From contig CANTFK010000785.1 in NCBI GenBank assembly GCA_947646735.1, positions 496,001 to 560,000 on the forward strand: a stretch of DNA of 64,000 bases, given 5' to 3'. Position 1 is the first letter of the stretch. Each line of letters starts with the position of its first letter. The stretch comes from Peronospora farinosa (taxonomy: Eukaryota; Oomycota; Peronosporomycetes; Peronosporales; Peronosporaceae). Shown in pieces: positions 20,394-33,600 of this stretch. The notes under the pieces are model-generated. The model was not told where the DNA came from. It saw only the letters and a list, made by a program, of their open reading frames with translations, and searched no databases. A program made the translations under genes and the position numbers.

Positions 20394-20609
20394 ATGTCAA
20401 GTGGTGGGTGCGTTGCGGATGTCAAGTAGAAGGTCGCAAAGGACTCTATAAGCAGCTTAGTAACTTTCCTGGGATACATCGAGCTGGGAGCAGGTATCAT
20501 GAAAGATGTTAATATTTTTGGTTCTAATGAGCTTGTGTACGCCAGGCGCCACACCGGCCAATAGTTACACAGGTTCGTTAAGCAAATGATACTTAACAAA
20601 GAGGTCTAA
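20394..20609 (+). pseudogene. stop-containing ORF relic next to LTR
   Basis: One frame runs from ATG 20394 to TAA 20607-20609 with two in-frame TAGs. A protein-like core reads DSISSLVTFLGYIELGAGIM, then DVNIFGSNELVYARR. It ends just upstream of a diverged gypsy LTR, so it may be the last part of that element's coding region. I do not recognise the domain. Confidence 0.35.
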
Positions 20610-20629
20610 AAGGGTACGCGGTACCATAG

Positions 20630-21134
20630 ACCTGAGGCACATCAATGTGACTCACCCTCGTGAATGTGATATTCATTGATGGTTTCACATTCGAAGGGGA
20701 TGACGCTCAGTTGGGACAACGCGTCATGGTGACGTCATAGACGGACGTCATCAGCGAGCTTAACTATATTTGAGCTAGCACGTAGGGATACGCTTCTAAA
20801 GAGACGCGCATACAATCTTTGCATAATCAACCAATCAGTTGTTAAGGTTATAATAAATTATTGCTATTGAATATAAGTCACTCTTGGATTTGCTAACTGA
20901 CACTCACTGCCCACGAATAGCTGAATAAGCTTCTGCGTGGCGCAAGTGAAGCACTTGTTCAGAACTTCGTCGCGCTATCGCTTTAGGCGACCGGCAACCA
21001 TTGGTGCGACCGCTTAAGCGGTCGACTTAGCATCCCACCACCGCGCACGGTGGTTAAACGGTTTGACCGCTGCCTCGCGTTCTTGAAGGTGTGTGCCAGA
21101 GTAGCACTTGGCAGTTTCCTTGAAGTGACAGTCT
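20630..21134 (+). repeat. diverged gypsy LTR, plus orientation
   Basis: Aligns along its length with the reverse complement of 3172-3763. Shared blocks include TCACCCTCGTGAATGTGATA, GGATACGCTTCTAAAGAG, CTTCTGCGTG and CGACTGCTTAAGCAGTCGAC (here CGACCGCTTAAGCGGTCGAC). The first roughly 90 bases of the LTR, including TGTAACAGGG, are missing. It ends near GTCTA where the dispersed repeat copy B starts, so it is probably a truncated or solo LTR inserted beside that repeat. Confidence 0.8.
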
Positions 21135-21135
21135 A

Positions 21136-21632
21136 TCTTCACCCTTTTCCTATGCCTTCTTTACCTCTTTCAAAATCTCGTTTCCGGCTGAGCAGTCTCA
21201 TTCTCTTCGATGGGATTGATAAGCTCCGAAATCGTCATGGGATCCTACGCAGCTACTCTAGTTGCTCTAGCTCGTCTCTCAGCTTCTACTCCAGCTTTGC
21301 CACATCTTGAATTATTTAGGAAGGTAAGACACTGTCAAACACTGTATATTTACATATAGCGTTCGCTATTAGCACAGGGAAAACAAATTGGTGATGTGTC
21401 TCTTACCTTTGGGCACGGGACAAACTAACAAAGAAGACTGAGACTTAAGTTTTTTTCAGCAGTCAAACCCTTGGGGCTGGATCCTGGCCTTGGAAGTGAG
21501 GATGGTTCTGGTTGCCCAAGTACACTTTTTATTATTTAGATTTCTCTTACGTACTATACACAAAAACTGATAAGTTATAACCTCTGTTAAGTTATGGATA
21601 TTGTCGTCCACCGTACCCATAACTTATCGGAG
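21136..21632 (-). repeat. dispersed repeat copy B with possible pogo-type tail
   Basis: Partner of 7690-8131. The minus strand encodes the same degenerate tail (KLRDELEQLE, then MTISELINPIEENETAQPE), with stops and a deletion relative to copy A. An extra segment lies near 21465-21520. It ends with the same hairpin (21586-21628). Confidence 0.55.
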
Positions 21633-21814
21633 AAAAATCGATCAATCCTCTAAGCACGCTATACACCATGCGTTCGTGTAGACTTTACTGAATGTAATCC
21701 GACTGATTACGTTTCAAGCAAACGATTAGGCGTTTATATCCGAGAGTAGATCAACTCTAAAAAAATGGCTTCACACATAAGTCAGTTTTCGACCTGCTAA
21801 GCTTTTGCGGTACA

Positions 21815-22318
21815 ATGCAAATAGCATCTCAATCACCAGCACGCGCAGGAGCTCCGTTGCGTGCCGCAGCCGTCGTTGAAGACAATCCAGATCACTAAAG
21901 GAGCTCGGTGAGCGATAAAAAGGTTTTAGTGGCCCTCGTCGCCCTTTCGGACTGCATGAAGAACATAAAAACTTCCCAGGTGCAAATCAACGAGAATGAG
22001 CGTATGCGCGGAGCGATCGAGATTGGAATGTCTCTTTCCGCTCTTAGTGCGAACATGGGCGCTTGAATGATGACGAACGACGCGCTAAGAACTCGACACA
22101 GTGCAACCCATCGACTTGTTCAGCGGGCGCTTGTGTCGTCACCTGACTTCAAATACTCGTTGTTTTCGTCTCTCGTGACGAGATCACCAATGCCGTACCA
22201 GCAGAAGACGCAGGCACGCGCTCCGGTCGACTTCGCGTCTCCTCGCGTCACAGCGCCGCAGCCAGTAGCGCCAGCTCAGCAGCAAGGTGGTGTGGGGCTC
22301 ACAGAATTTCAGATGTGA
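21815..22318 (+). pseudogene. ORF with two in-frame stops, gag-like composition
   Basis: A single frame runs from ATG 21815 to TGA 22316-22318 with internal TAA (21896-21898) and TGA (22064-22066) and no frameshift. Segments are an Ala/Pro/Arg-rich start (SPARAGAPLRAAAVVEDNPD), a Ser-rich amphipathic middle (SDKKVLVALVALSDCMKN, then NENERMRGAIE) and a Pro/Gln/Ala-rich end (ASPRVTAPQPVAPAQQQ). Composition suits a retroelement gag or small accessory ORF, but no domain is recognised. The last codons (GGVGLTEFQM, stop) overlap a segment homologous to the satellite monomer, where the same frame reads GGVGFTKLLM and a stop. Confidence 0.5.
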
Positions 22319-22724
22319 TCCCGACTCTCCACTACCGTCCATACAACCATCTATCGGAAGGGGTGCTCCGTTTCCGTGTAAGGAAATTCCTTCATCACCT
22401 TGTGTACCCGTCGGCAGGGCGGGTAGCAATCTTCTCGGTGGATTTGAGTCGATGCTAAACTTGACCGTGCTTGGGATTGGTTGAGGGTCGATCGCGCAGA
22501 AATCTTCATGCGATAGAGGGTTAATTGAGGCACTCTATTTGAGTTGCCCTGATGATTCTTAAGATAGTCTTGTCTAAAAAATGTAGATACTTGATCCACT
22601 TGATACCTCTTGACCTTCTGACCACTCGAACCGTCTCGCTATCTTATATCTTTTCCTTTAATTGATACTGCGTCCAATAGCAGGCGAAGATTGCTCATGA
22701 GAGATCTTAGAATCGTTGATCCAA
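22284..22724 (+). repeat. diverged relative of the satellite monomer
   Basis: Aligns at roughly 75-80% by eye with about 440 bases of each monomer (for example 23996-24400). Shared blocks include CACCTTGTGTACCCGTCGG, GTAGATACTTGATCCACTTG and CTGCGTCCAAT. It lies directly upstream of the array but outside it and lacks the minisatellite half of the monomer. It may represent the element from which the monomer was derived. Confidence 0.8.
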
Positions 22725-24704
22725 ACTTTTGATCGACTTCACCACAGGGACGCCAGTATCAGTACGGCAAACGTGCAGTGCTTTTTCATGGCTTTCCATG
22801 CATCGCTTGTAAACTTACAGGCTCGCGTTTCTAAAGTGGTCGGCGCTAGTCTGACTTCAGTGTAGTGGAGTGGAATTCGCAAAATTGCTGATGTGATCCC
22901 AGCTATTCTTGGGGTGCTCTATTTGAGTCGCCCTGATCTCTCTTGAGATCGCCTTGTCCAAAAATGTAGATACTTGATCCACTTGATATACTTGATCTTC
23001 TGACCACTTGAGCCGTCTCGCGATCTTGTACCTTGTCCTTTTCTTGTTGTGCTGCGTCCAATCGCAGGGGGAGTTGTTTGTTGAGAATTCTTGCAATCCC
23101 TGGCCAAACAATCCAGGGATATGACTTGCGTAGTATGTGGACTTCCTTGAGACGTCGGGAGGCCAAAGAATTCAGCCCGGAAGAGAAGTCGACACGTGTA
23201 TTTAGAAGCAAATTGAACTCTGTTAATGTTAACCAATCAAATACCAAAACCTATGATCTTGACTATCTGTAGCTCAGGATCTGTTGCCACGTATCGCCCT
23301 TTCGGAAAAATCAGATCTTGTAATGTGGTCCACTCCAATATCGCCGCGATCTGGATCGCTACCTCGCTCGGATATAATACCATTTTAGTACCAGATCGCG
23401 GTACTAAATAATTAATATCGGATCGCGGTACTAATAATTAGTATCGGATCGCGGTACTAAATAATAAGTATCGGATCTCGATACTAATAATTAGCATCGG
23501 ATCGCGATACGCCGGATCACGACTTGTCCTCTTCACCGTTTCTCAGGTCATGTGAGATAGCTCATCTATGTGACATGTCATATCCACTATTCCAGTCCTC
23601 CATAGCGACGTGATCCACACCAGACCGTCTTCCACATGCTTGGATGTACCCATCTTCCTCCTTAGCGATCGCGTTCACGCGGATCGCCATCGGAAATACT
23701 GGAGATCGCAATAGCGTAGTTCCTAGGCCATATTTGACCCCACATAGAACTGCAAACTACACCATTCACTGTTTTCCATCCCATTTGACGTCATCTCCAA
23801 ACCTTTCTGCGAGATCGCGACTCATCAATATTGGCCACGAGATCGCGACTCATTAATATTGGCCATTTCGGACTTAACCGAAAATATGCGATCACACTTT
23901 GCGAAATTCACTCCTTCACTTCGCCACATCAGCGAACACCTTGAACACGATATTATTAATATCTTAATTACTAATTTGCGGCCCGATGTAATTGTGGTGG
24001 AGTGGGATTCACAAAATTGCTGATGTGATTTCAGCTCTCCACTGGCACCGACTAACGGAGGGGGTACCGCGATTCCGTGTGTATACCCTTCCTCACCTTG
24101 TGTACCCGTCGGTAGGGCGGGTTGCTCTCTTCTCGGTAGACTTGAGTCGATGTTGAACTTGATTGTGTTAGGGATAGGTGGGGGGCGATCGAGTGGAATT
24201 ACTCACACGATCGCAGTTGTTCTTGGGGTGCTCTATTTGAGTCGCCCTGATCTCTCTTGAGATCGCCTTGTCCAAAAATGTAGATACTTGATCCACTTGA
24301 TATACTTGATCTTCTGACCACTTGAGCCGTCTCGCGATCTTGTACCTTGTCCTTTTCTTGTTGTGCTGCGTCCAATCGCAGGGGGAGTTGTTTGTTGAGA
24401 ATTCTTGCAATCCCTGGCCAAACAATCCAGGGATATGACTTGCGTAGTATGTGGACTTCCTTGAGACGTCGGGAGGCCAAAGAATTCAGCCCGGAAGAGA
24501 AGTCGACACGTGTATTTAGAAGCAAATTGAACTCTGTTAATGTTAACCAATCAAATACCAAAACCTATGATCTTGACTATCTGTAGCTCAGGATCTGTTG
24601 CCACGTATCGCCCTTTCGGAAAAATCAGATCTTGTAATGTGGTCCACTCCAATATCGCCGCGATCTGGATCGCTACCTCGCTCGGATATAATACCATTTT
24701 AGTA

Positions 24705-24828
24705 CCAGATCGCGGTACTAAATAATTAATATCGGATCGCAATACTAAATAATTAGTATCGGATCGCGATACTAATAATTATTTTGGATCGCGGTACTAA
24801 TAATTAGCATCGGATCGCGATACGCCGG
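24705..24828. repeat. short form of monomer minisatellite (5 units)
   Basis: Units of 25-27 bp with core TATCGGATCGCGATACTAAT and AT-rich linkers (AATAATTA). Each core is an imperfect palindrome around GATC. This form is in monomers of 1313-1315 bp. Confidence 0.9.
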
Positions 24829-27329
24829 ATCACGACTTGTCCTCTTCACCGTTTCTCAGGTCATGTGAGATAGCTCATCTATGTGACATGTCATATCCAC
24901 TATTCCAGTCCTCCATAGCGACGTGATCCACACCAGACCGTCTTCCACATGCTTGGATGTACCCATCTTCCTCCTTAGCGATCGCGTTCACGCGGATCGC
25001 CATCGGAAATACTGGAGATCGCAATAGCGTAGTTCCTAGGCCATATTTGACCCCACATAGAACTGCAAACTACACCATTCACTGTTTTCCATCCCATTTG
25101 ACGTCATCTCCAAACCTTTCTGCGAGATCGCGACTCATCAATATTGGCCACGAGATCGCGACTCATTAATATTGGCCATTTCGGACTTAACCGAAAATAT
25201 GCGATCACACTTTGCGAAATTCACTCCTTCACTTCGCCACATCAGCGAACACCTTGAACACGATATTATTAATATCTTAATTACTAATTTGCGGCCCGAT
25301 GTAATTGTGGTGGAGTGGGATTCACAAAATTGCTGATGTGATTTCAGCTCTCCACTGGCACCGACTAACGGAGGGGGTACCGCGATTCCGTGTGTATACC
25401 CTTCCTCACCTTGTGTACCCGTCGGTAGGGCGGGTTGCTCTCTTCTCGGTAGACTTGAGTCGATGTTGAACTTGATTGTGTTAGGGATAGGTGGGGGGCG
25501 ATCGAGTGGAATTACTCACACGATCGCAGTTGTTCTTGGGGTGCTCTATTTGAGTCGCCCTGATCTCTCTTGAGATCGCCTTGTCCAAAAATGTAGATAC
25601 TTGATCCACTTGATATACTTGATCTTCTGACCACTTGAGCCGTCTCGCGATCTTGTACCTTGTCCTTTTCTTGTTGTGCTGCGTCCAATCGCAGGGGGAG
25701 TTGTTTGTTGAGAATTCTTGCAATCCCTGGCCAAACAATCCAGGGATATGACTTGCGTAGTATGTGGACTTCCTTGAGACGTCGGGAGGCCAAAGAATTC
25801 AGCCCGGAAGAGAAGTCGACACGTGTATTTAGAAGCAAATTGAACTCTGTTAATGTTAACCAATCAAATACCAAAACCTATGATCTTGACTATCTGTAGC
25901 TCAGGATCTGTTGCCACGTATCGCCCTTTCGGAAAAATCAGATCTTGTAATGTGGTCCACTCCAATATCGCCGCGATCTGGATCGCTACCTCGCTCGGAT
26001 ATAATACCATTTTAGTACCAGATCGCGGTACTAAATAATTAATATCGGATCGCAATACTAAATAATTAGTATCGGATCGCGGTACTAAATAATTAGTATC
26101 GGATCGCGATACTAATAATTAGCATCGGATCGCGATACGCCGGATCACGACTTGTCCTCTTCACCGTTTCTCAGGTCATGTGAGATAGCTCATCTATGTG
26201 ACATGTCATATCCACTATTCCAGTCCTCCATAGCGACGTGATCCACACCAGACCGTCTTCCACATGCTTGGATGTACCCATCTTCCTCCTTAGCGATCGC
26301 GTTCACGCGGATCGCCATCGGAAATACTGGAGATCGCAATAGCGTAGTTCCTAGGCCATATTTGACCCCACATAGAACTGCAAACTACACCATTCACTGT
26401 TTTCCATCCCATTTGACGTCATCTCCAAACCTTTCTGCGAGATCGCGACTCATCAATATTGGCCACGAGATCGCGACTCATTAATATTGGCCATTTCGGA
26501 CTTAACCGAAAATATGCGATCACACTTTGCGAAATTCACTCCTTCACTTCGCCACATCAGCGAACACCTTGAACACGATATTATTAATATCTTAATTACT
26601 AATTTGCGGCCCGATGTAATTGTGGTGGAGTGGGATTCACAAAATTGCTGATGTGATTTCAGCTCTCCACTGGCACCGACTAACGGAGGGGGTACCGCGA
26701 TTCCGTGTGTATACCCTTCCTCACCTTGTGTACCCGTCGGTAGGGCGGGTTGCTCTCTTCTCGGTAGACTTGAGTCGATGTTGAACTTGATTGTGTTAGG
26801 GATAGGTGGGGGGCGATCGAGTGGAATTACTCACACGATCGCAGTTGTTCTTGGGGTGCTCTATTTGAGTCGCCCTGATCTCTCTTGAGATCGCCTTGTC
26901 CAAAAATGTAGATACTTGATCCACTTGATATACTTGATCTTCTGACCACTTGAGCCGTCTCGCGATCTTGTACCTTGTCCTTTTCTTGTTGTGCTGCGTC
27001 CAATCGCAGGGGGAGTTGTTTGTTGAGAATTCTTGCAATCCCTGGCCAAACAATCCAGGGATATGACTTGCGTAGTATGTGGACTTCCTTGAGACGTCGG
27101 GAGGCCAAAGAATTCAGCCCGGAAGAGAAGTCGACACGTGTATTTAGAAGCAAATTGAACTCTGTTAATGTTAACCAATCAAATACCAAAACCTATGATC
27201 TTGACTATCTGTAGCTCAGGATCTGTTGCCACGTATCGCCCTTTCGGAAAAATCAGATCTTGTAATGTGGTCCACTCCAATATCGCCGCGATCTGGATCG
27301 CTACCTCGCTCGGATATAATACCATTTTA

Positions 27330-27608
27330 GTACCAGATCGCGGTACTAAATAATTAATATCGGATCGCAATACTAAATAATTAATATCGGATCGCAATAC
27401 TAAATAATTAGTATCGGATCGCGATACTAATAATTATTTTGGATCGCGGTACTAAATAATAAGTATCGGATCGCGATATTAATTATTTAGTATTGCGATA
27501 CTAATAATTAATATCGGATCGCGGTACTAATAATTAGTATCGGATCGCGGTACTAAATAATAAGTATCGGATCGCGATACTAATAATTAGCATCGGATCG
27601 CGATACGC
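27330..27608. repeat. long form of monomer minisatellite (about 11 units)
   Basis: Same unit as the short form with about six extra copies, including one in altered register (GATATTAATTATTTAGTATT). It accounts for the 155-bp length gain of the 1468-bp monomers. Confidence 0.9.
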
Positions 27609-30600
27609 CGGATCACGACTTGTCCTCTTCACCGTTTCTCAGGTCATGTGAGATAGCTCATCTATGTGACATGTCATATCCACTATTCCAGTCCTCCATA
27701 GCGACGTGATCCACACCAGACCGTCTTCCACATGCTTGGATGTACCCATCTTCCTCCTTAGCGATCGCGTTCACGCGGATCGCCATCGGAAATACTGGAG
27801 ATCGCAATAGCGTAGTTCCTAGGCCATATTTGACCCCACATAGAACTGCAAACTACACCATTCACTGTTTTCCATCCCATTTGACGTCATCTCCAAACCT
27901 TTCTGCGAGATCGCGACTCATCAATATTGGCCACGAGATCGCGACTCATTAATATTGGCCATTTCGGACTTAACCGAAAATATGCGATCACACTTTGCGA
28001 AATTCACTCCTTCACTTCGCCACATCAGCGAACACCTTGAACACGATATTATTAATATCTTAATTACTAATTTGCGGCCCGATGTAATTGTGGTGGAGTG
28101 GGATTCACAAAATTGCTGATGTGATTTCAGCTCTCCACTGGCACCGACTAACGGAGGGGGTACCGCGATTCCGTGTGTATACCCTTCCTCACCTTGTGTA
28201 CCCGTCGGTAGGGCGGGTTGCTCTCTTCTCGGTAGACTTGAGTCGATGTTGAACTTGATTGTGTTAGGGATAGGTGGGGGGCGATCGAGTGGAATTACTC
28301 ACACGATCGCAGTTGTTCTTGGGGTGCTCTATTTGAGTCGCCCTGATCTCTCTTGAGATCGCCTTGTCCAAAAATGTAGATACTTGATCCACTTGATATA
28401 CTTGATCTTCTGACCACTTGAGCCGTCTCGCGATCTTGTACCTTGTCCTTTTCTTGTTGTGCTGCGTCCAATCGCAGGGGGAGTTGTTTGTTGAGAATTC
28501 TTGCAATCCCTGGCCAAACAATCCAGGGATATGACTTGCGTAGTATGTGGACTTCCTTGAGACGTCGGGAGGCCAAAGAATTCAGCCCGGAAGAGAAGTC
28601 GACACGTGTATTTAGAAGCAAATTGAACTCTGTTAATGTTAACCAATCAAATACCAAAACCTATGATCTTGACTATCTGTAGCTCAGGATCTGTTGCCAC
28701 GTATCGCCCTTTCGGAAAAATCAGATCTTGTAATGTGGTCCACTCCAATATCGCCGCGATCTGGATCGCTACCTCGCTCGGATATAATACCATTTTAGTA
28801 CCAGATCGCGGTACTAAATAATTAATATCGGATCGCAATACTAAATAATTAATATCGGATCGCAATACTAAATAATTAGTATCGGATCGCGATACTAATA
28901 ATTATTTTGGATCGCGGTACTAAATAATAAGTATCGGATCGCGATATTAATTATTTAGTATTGCGATACTAATAATTAATATCGGATCGCGGTACTAATA
29001 ATTAGTATCGGATCGCGGTACTAAATAATAAGTATCGGATCGCGATACTAATAATTAGCATCGGATCGCGATACGCCGGATCACGACTTGTCCTCTTCAC
29101 CGTTTCTCAGGTCATGTGAGATAGCTCATCTATGTGACATGTCATATCCACTATTCCAGTCCTCCATAGCGACGTGATCCACACCAGACCGTCTTCCACA
29201 TGCTTGGATGTACCCATCTTCCTCCTTAGCGATCGCGTTCACGCGGATCGCCATCGAGAAATACTGGAGATCGCAATAGCGTAGTTCCTAGGCCATATTT
29301 GACCCCACATAGAACTGCAAACTACACCATTCACTGTTTTCCATCCCATTTGACGTCATCTCCAAACCTTTCTGCGAGATCGCGACTCATCAATATTGGC
29401 CACGAGATCGCGACTCATTAATATTGGCCATTTCGGACTTAACCGAAAATATGCGATCACACTTTGCGAAATTCACTCCTTCACTTCGCCACATCAGCGA
29501 ACACCTTGAACACGATATTATTAATATCTTAATTACTAATTTGCGGCCCGATGTAATTGTGGTGGAGTGGGATTCACAAAATTGCTGATGTGATTTCAGC
29601 TCTCCACTGGCACCGACTAACGGAGGGGGTACCGCGATTCCGTGTGTATACCCTTCCTCACCTTGTGTACCCGTCGGTAGGGCGGGTTGCTCTCTTCTCG
29701 GTAGACTTGAGTCGATGTTGAACTTGATTGTGTTAGGGATAGGTGGGGGGCGATCGAGTGGAATTACTCACACGATCGCAGTTGTTCTTGGGGTGCTCTA
29801 TTTGAGTCGCCCTGATCTCTCTTGAGATCGCCTTGTCCAAAAATGTAGATACTTGATCCACTTGATATACTTGATCTTCTGACCACTTGAGCCGTCTCGC
29901 GATCTTGTACCTTGTCCTTTTCTTGTTGTGCTGCGTCCAATCGCAGGGGGAGTTGTTTGTTGAGAATTCTTGCAATCCCTGGCCAAACAATCCAGGGATA
30001 TGACTTGCGTAGTATGTGGACTTCCTTGAGACGTCGGGAGGCCAAAGAATTCAGCCCGGAAGAGAAGTCGACACGTGTATTTAGAAGCAAATTGAACTCT
30101 GTTAATGTTAACCAATCAAATACCAAAACCTATGATCTTGACTATCTGTAGCTCAGGATCTGTTGCCACGTATCGCCCTTTCGGAAAAATCAGATCTTGT
30201 AATGTGGTCCACTCCAATATCGCCGCGATCTGGATCGCTACCTCGCTCGGATATAATACCATTTTAGTACCAGATCGCGGTACTAAATAATTAATATCGG
30301 ATCGCAATACTAAATAATTAATATCGGATCGCAATACTAAATAATTAGTATCGGATCGCGATACTAATAATTATTTTGGATCGCGGTACTAAATAATAAG
30401 TATCGGATCGCGATATTAATTATTTAGTATTGCGATACTAATAATTAATATCGGATCGCGGTACTAATAATTAGTATCGGATCGCGGTACTAAATAATAA
30501 GTATCGGATCGCGATACTAATAATTAGCATCGGATCGCGATACGCCGGATCACGACTTGTCCTCTTCACCGTTTCTCAGGTCATGTGAGATAGCTCATCT

Positions 30601-33600
30601 ATGTGACATGTCATATCCACTATTCCAGTCCTCCATAGCGACGTGATCCACACCAGACCGTCTTCCACATGCTTGGATGTACCCATCTTCCTCCTTAGCG
30701 ATCGCGTTCACGCGGATCGCCATCGGAAATACTGGAGATCGCAATAGCGTAGTTCCTAGGCCATATTTGACCCCACATAGAACTGCAAACTACACCATTC
30801 ACTGTTTTCCATCCCATTTGACGTCATCTCCAAACCTTTCTGCGAGATCGCGACTCATCAATATTGGCCACGAGATCGCGACTCATTAATATTGGCCATT
30901 TCGGACTTAACCGAAAATATGCGATCACACTTTGCGAAATTCACTCCTTCACTTCGCCACATCAGCGAACACCTTGAACACGATATTATTAATATCTTAA
31001 TTACTAATTTGCGGCCCGATGTAATTGTGGTGGAGTGGGATTCACAAAATTGCTGATGTGATTTCAGCTCTCCACTGGCACCGACTAACGGAGGGGGTAC
31101 CGCGATTCCGTGTGTATACCCTTCCTCACCTTGTGTACCCGTCGGTAGGGCGGGTTGCTCTCTTCTCGGTAGACTTGAGTCGATGTTGAACTTGATTGTG
31201 TTAGGGATAGGTGGGGGGCGATCGAGTGGAATTACTCACACGATCGCAGTTGTTCTTGGGGTGCTCTATTTGAGTCGCCCTGATCTCTCTTGAGATCGCC
31301 TTGTCCAAAAATGTAGATACTTGATCCACTTGATATACTTGATCTTCTGACCACTTGAGCCGTCTCGCGATCTTGTACCTTGTCCTTTTCTTGTTGTGCT
31401 GCGTCCAATCGCAGGGGGAGTTGTTTGTTGAGAATTCTTGCAATCCCTGGCCAAACAATCCAGGGATATGACTTGCGTAGTATGTGGACTTCCTTGAGAC
31501 GTCGGGAGGCCAAAGAATTCAGCCCGGAAGAGAAGTCGACACGTGTATTTAGAAGCAAATTGAACTCTGTTAATGTTAACCAATCAAATACCAAAACCTA
31601 TGATCTTGACTATCTGTAGCTCAGGATCTGTTGCCACGTATCGCCCTTTCGGAAAAATCAGATCTTGTAATGTGGTCCACTCCAATATCGCCGCGATCTG
31701 GATCGCTACCTCGCTCGGATATAATACCATTTTAGTACCAGATCGCGGTACTAAATAATTAATATCGGATCGCAATACTAAATAATTAATATCGGATCGC
31801 AATACTAAATAATTAGTATCGGATCGCGATACTAATAATTATTTTGGATCGCGGTACTAAATAATAAGTATCGGATCGCGATATTAATTATTTAGTATTG
31901 CGATACTAATAATTAATATCGGATCGCGGTACTAATAATTAGTATCGGATCGCGGTACTAAATAATAAGTATCGGATCGCGATACTAATAATTAGCATCG
32001 GATCGCGATACGCCGGATCACGACTTGTCCTCTTCACCGTTTCTCAGGTCATGTGAGATAGCTCATCTATGTGACATGTCATATCCACTATTCCAGTCCT
32101 CCATAGCGACGTGATCCACACCAGACCGTCTTCCACATGCTTGGATGTACCCATCTTCCTCCTTAGCGATCGCGTTCACGCGGATCGCCATCGGAAATAC
32201 TGGAGATCGCAATAGCGTAGTTCCTAGGCCATATTTGACCCCACATAGAACTGCAAACTACACCATTCACTGTTTTCCATCCCATTTGACGTCATCTCCA
32301 AACCTTTCTGCGAGATCGCGACTCATCAATATTGGCCACGAGATCGCGACTCATTAATATTGGCCATTTCGGACTTAACCGAAAATATGCGATCACACTT
32401 TGCGAAATTCACTCCTTCACTTCGCCACATCAGCGAACACCTTGAACACGATATTATTAATATCTTAATTACTAATTTGCGGCCCGATGTAATTGTGGTG
32501 GAGTGGGATTCACAAAATTGCTGATGTGATTTCAGCTCTCCACTGGCACCGACTAACGGAGGGGGTACCGCGATTCCGTGTGTATACCCTTCCTCACCTT
32601 GTGTACCCGTCGGTAGGGCGGGTTGCTCTCTTCTCGGTAGACTTGAGTCGATGTTGAACTTGATTGTGTTAGGGATAGGTGGGGGGCGATCGAGTGGAAT
32701 TACTCACACGATCGCAGTTGTTCTTGGGGTGCTCTATTTGAGTCGCCCTGATCTCTCTTGAGATCGCCTTGTCCAAAAATGTAGATACTTGATCCACTTG
32801 ATATACTTGATCTTCTGACCACTTGAGCCGTCTCGCGATCTTGTACCTTGTCCTTTTCTTGTTGTGCTGCGTCCAATCGCAGGGGGAGTTGTTTGTTGAG
32901 AATTCTTGCAATCCCTGGCCAAACAATCCAGGGATATGACTTGCGTAGTATGTGGACTTCCTTGAGACGTCGGGAGGCCAAAGAATTCAGCCCGGAAGAG
33001 AAGTCGACACGTGTATTTAGAAGCAAATTGAACTCTGTTAATGTTAACCAATCAAATACCAAAACCTATGATCTTGACTATCTGTAGCTCAGGATCTGTT
33101 GCCACGTATCGCCCTTTCGGAAAAATCAGATCTTGTAATGTGGTCCACTCCAATATCGCCGCGATCTGGATCGCTACCTCGCTCGGATATAATACCATTT
33201 TAGTACCAGATCGCGGTACTAAATAATTAATATCGGATCGCAATACTAAATAATTAATATCGGATCGCAATACTAAATAATTAGTATCGGATCGCGATAC
33301 TAATAATTATTTTGGATCGCGGTACTAAATAATAAGTATCGGATCGCGATACTAATTATTTAGTATTGCGATACTAATAATTAATATCGGATCGCGGTAC
33401 TAATAATTAGTATCGGATCGCGGTACTAAATAATAAGTATCGGATCGCGATACTAATAATTAGCATCGGATCGCGATACGCCGGATCACGACTTGTCCTC
33501 TTCACCGTTTCTCAGGTCATGTGAGATAGCTCATCTATGTGACATGTCATATCCACTATTCCAGTCCTCCATAGCGACGTGATCCACACCAGACCGTCTT

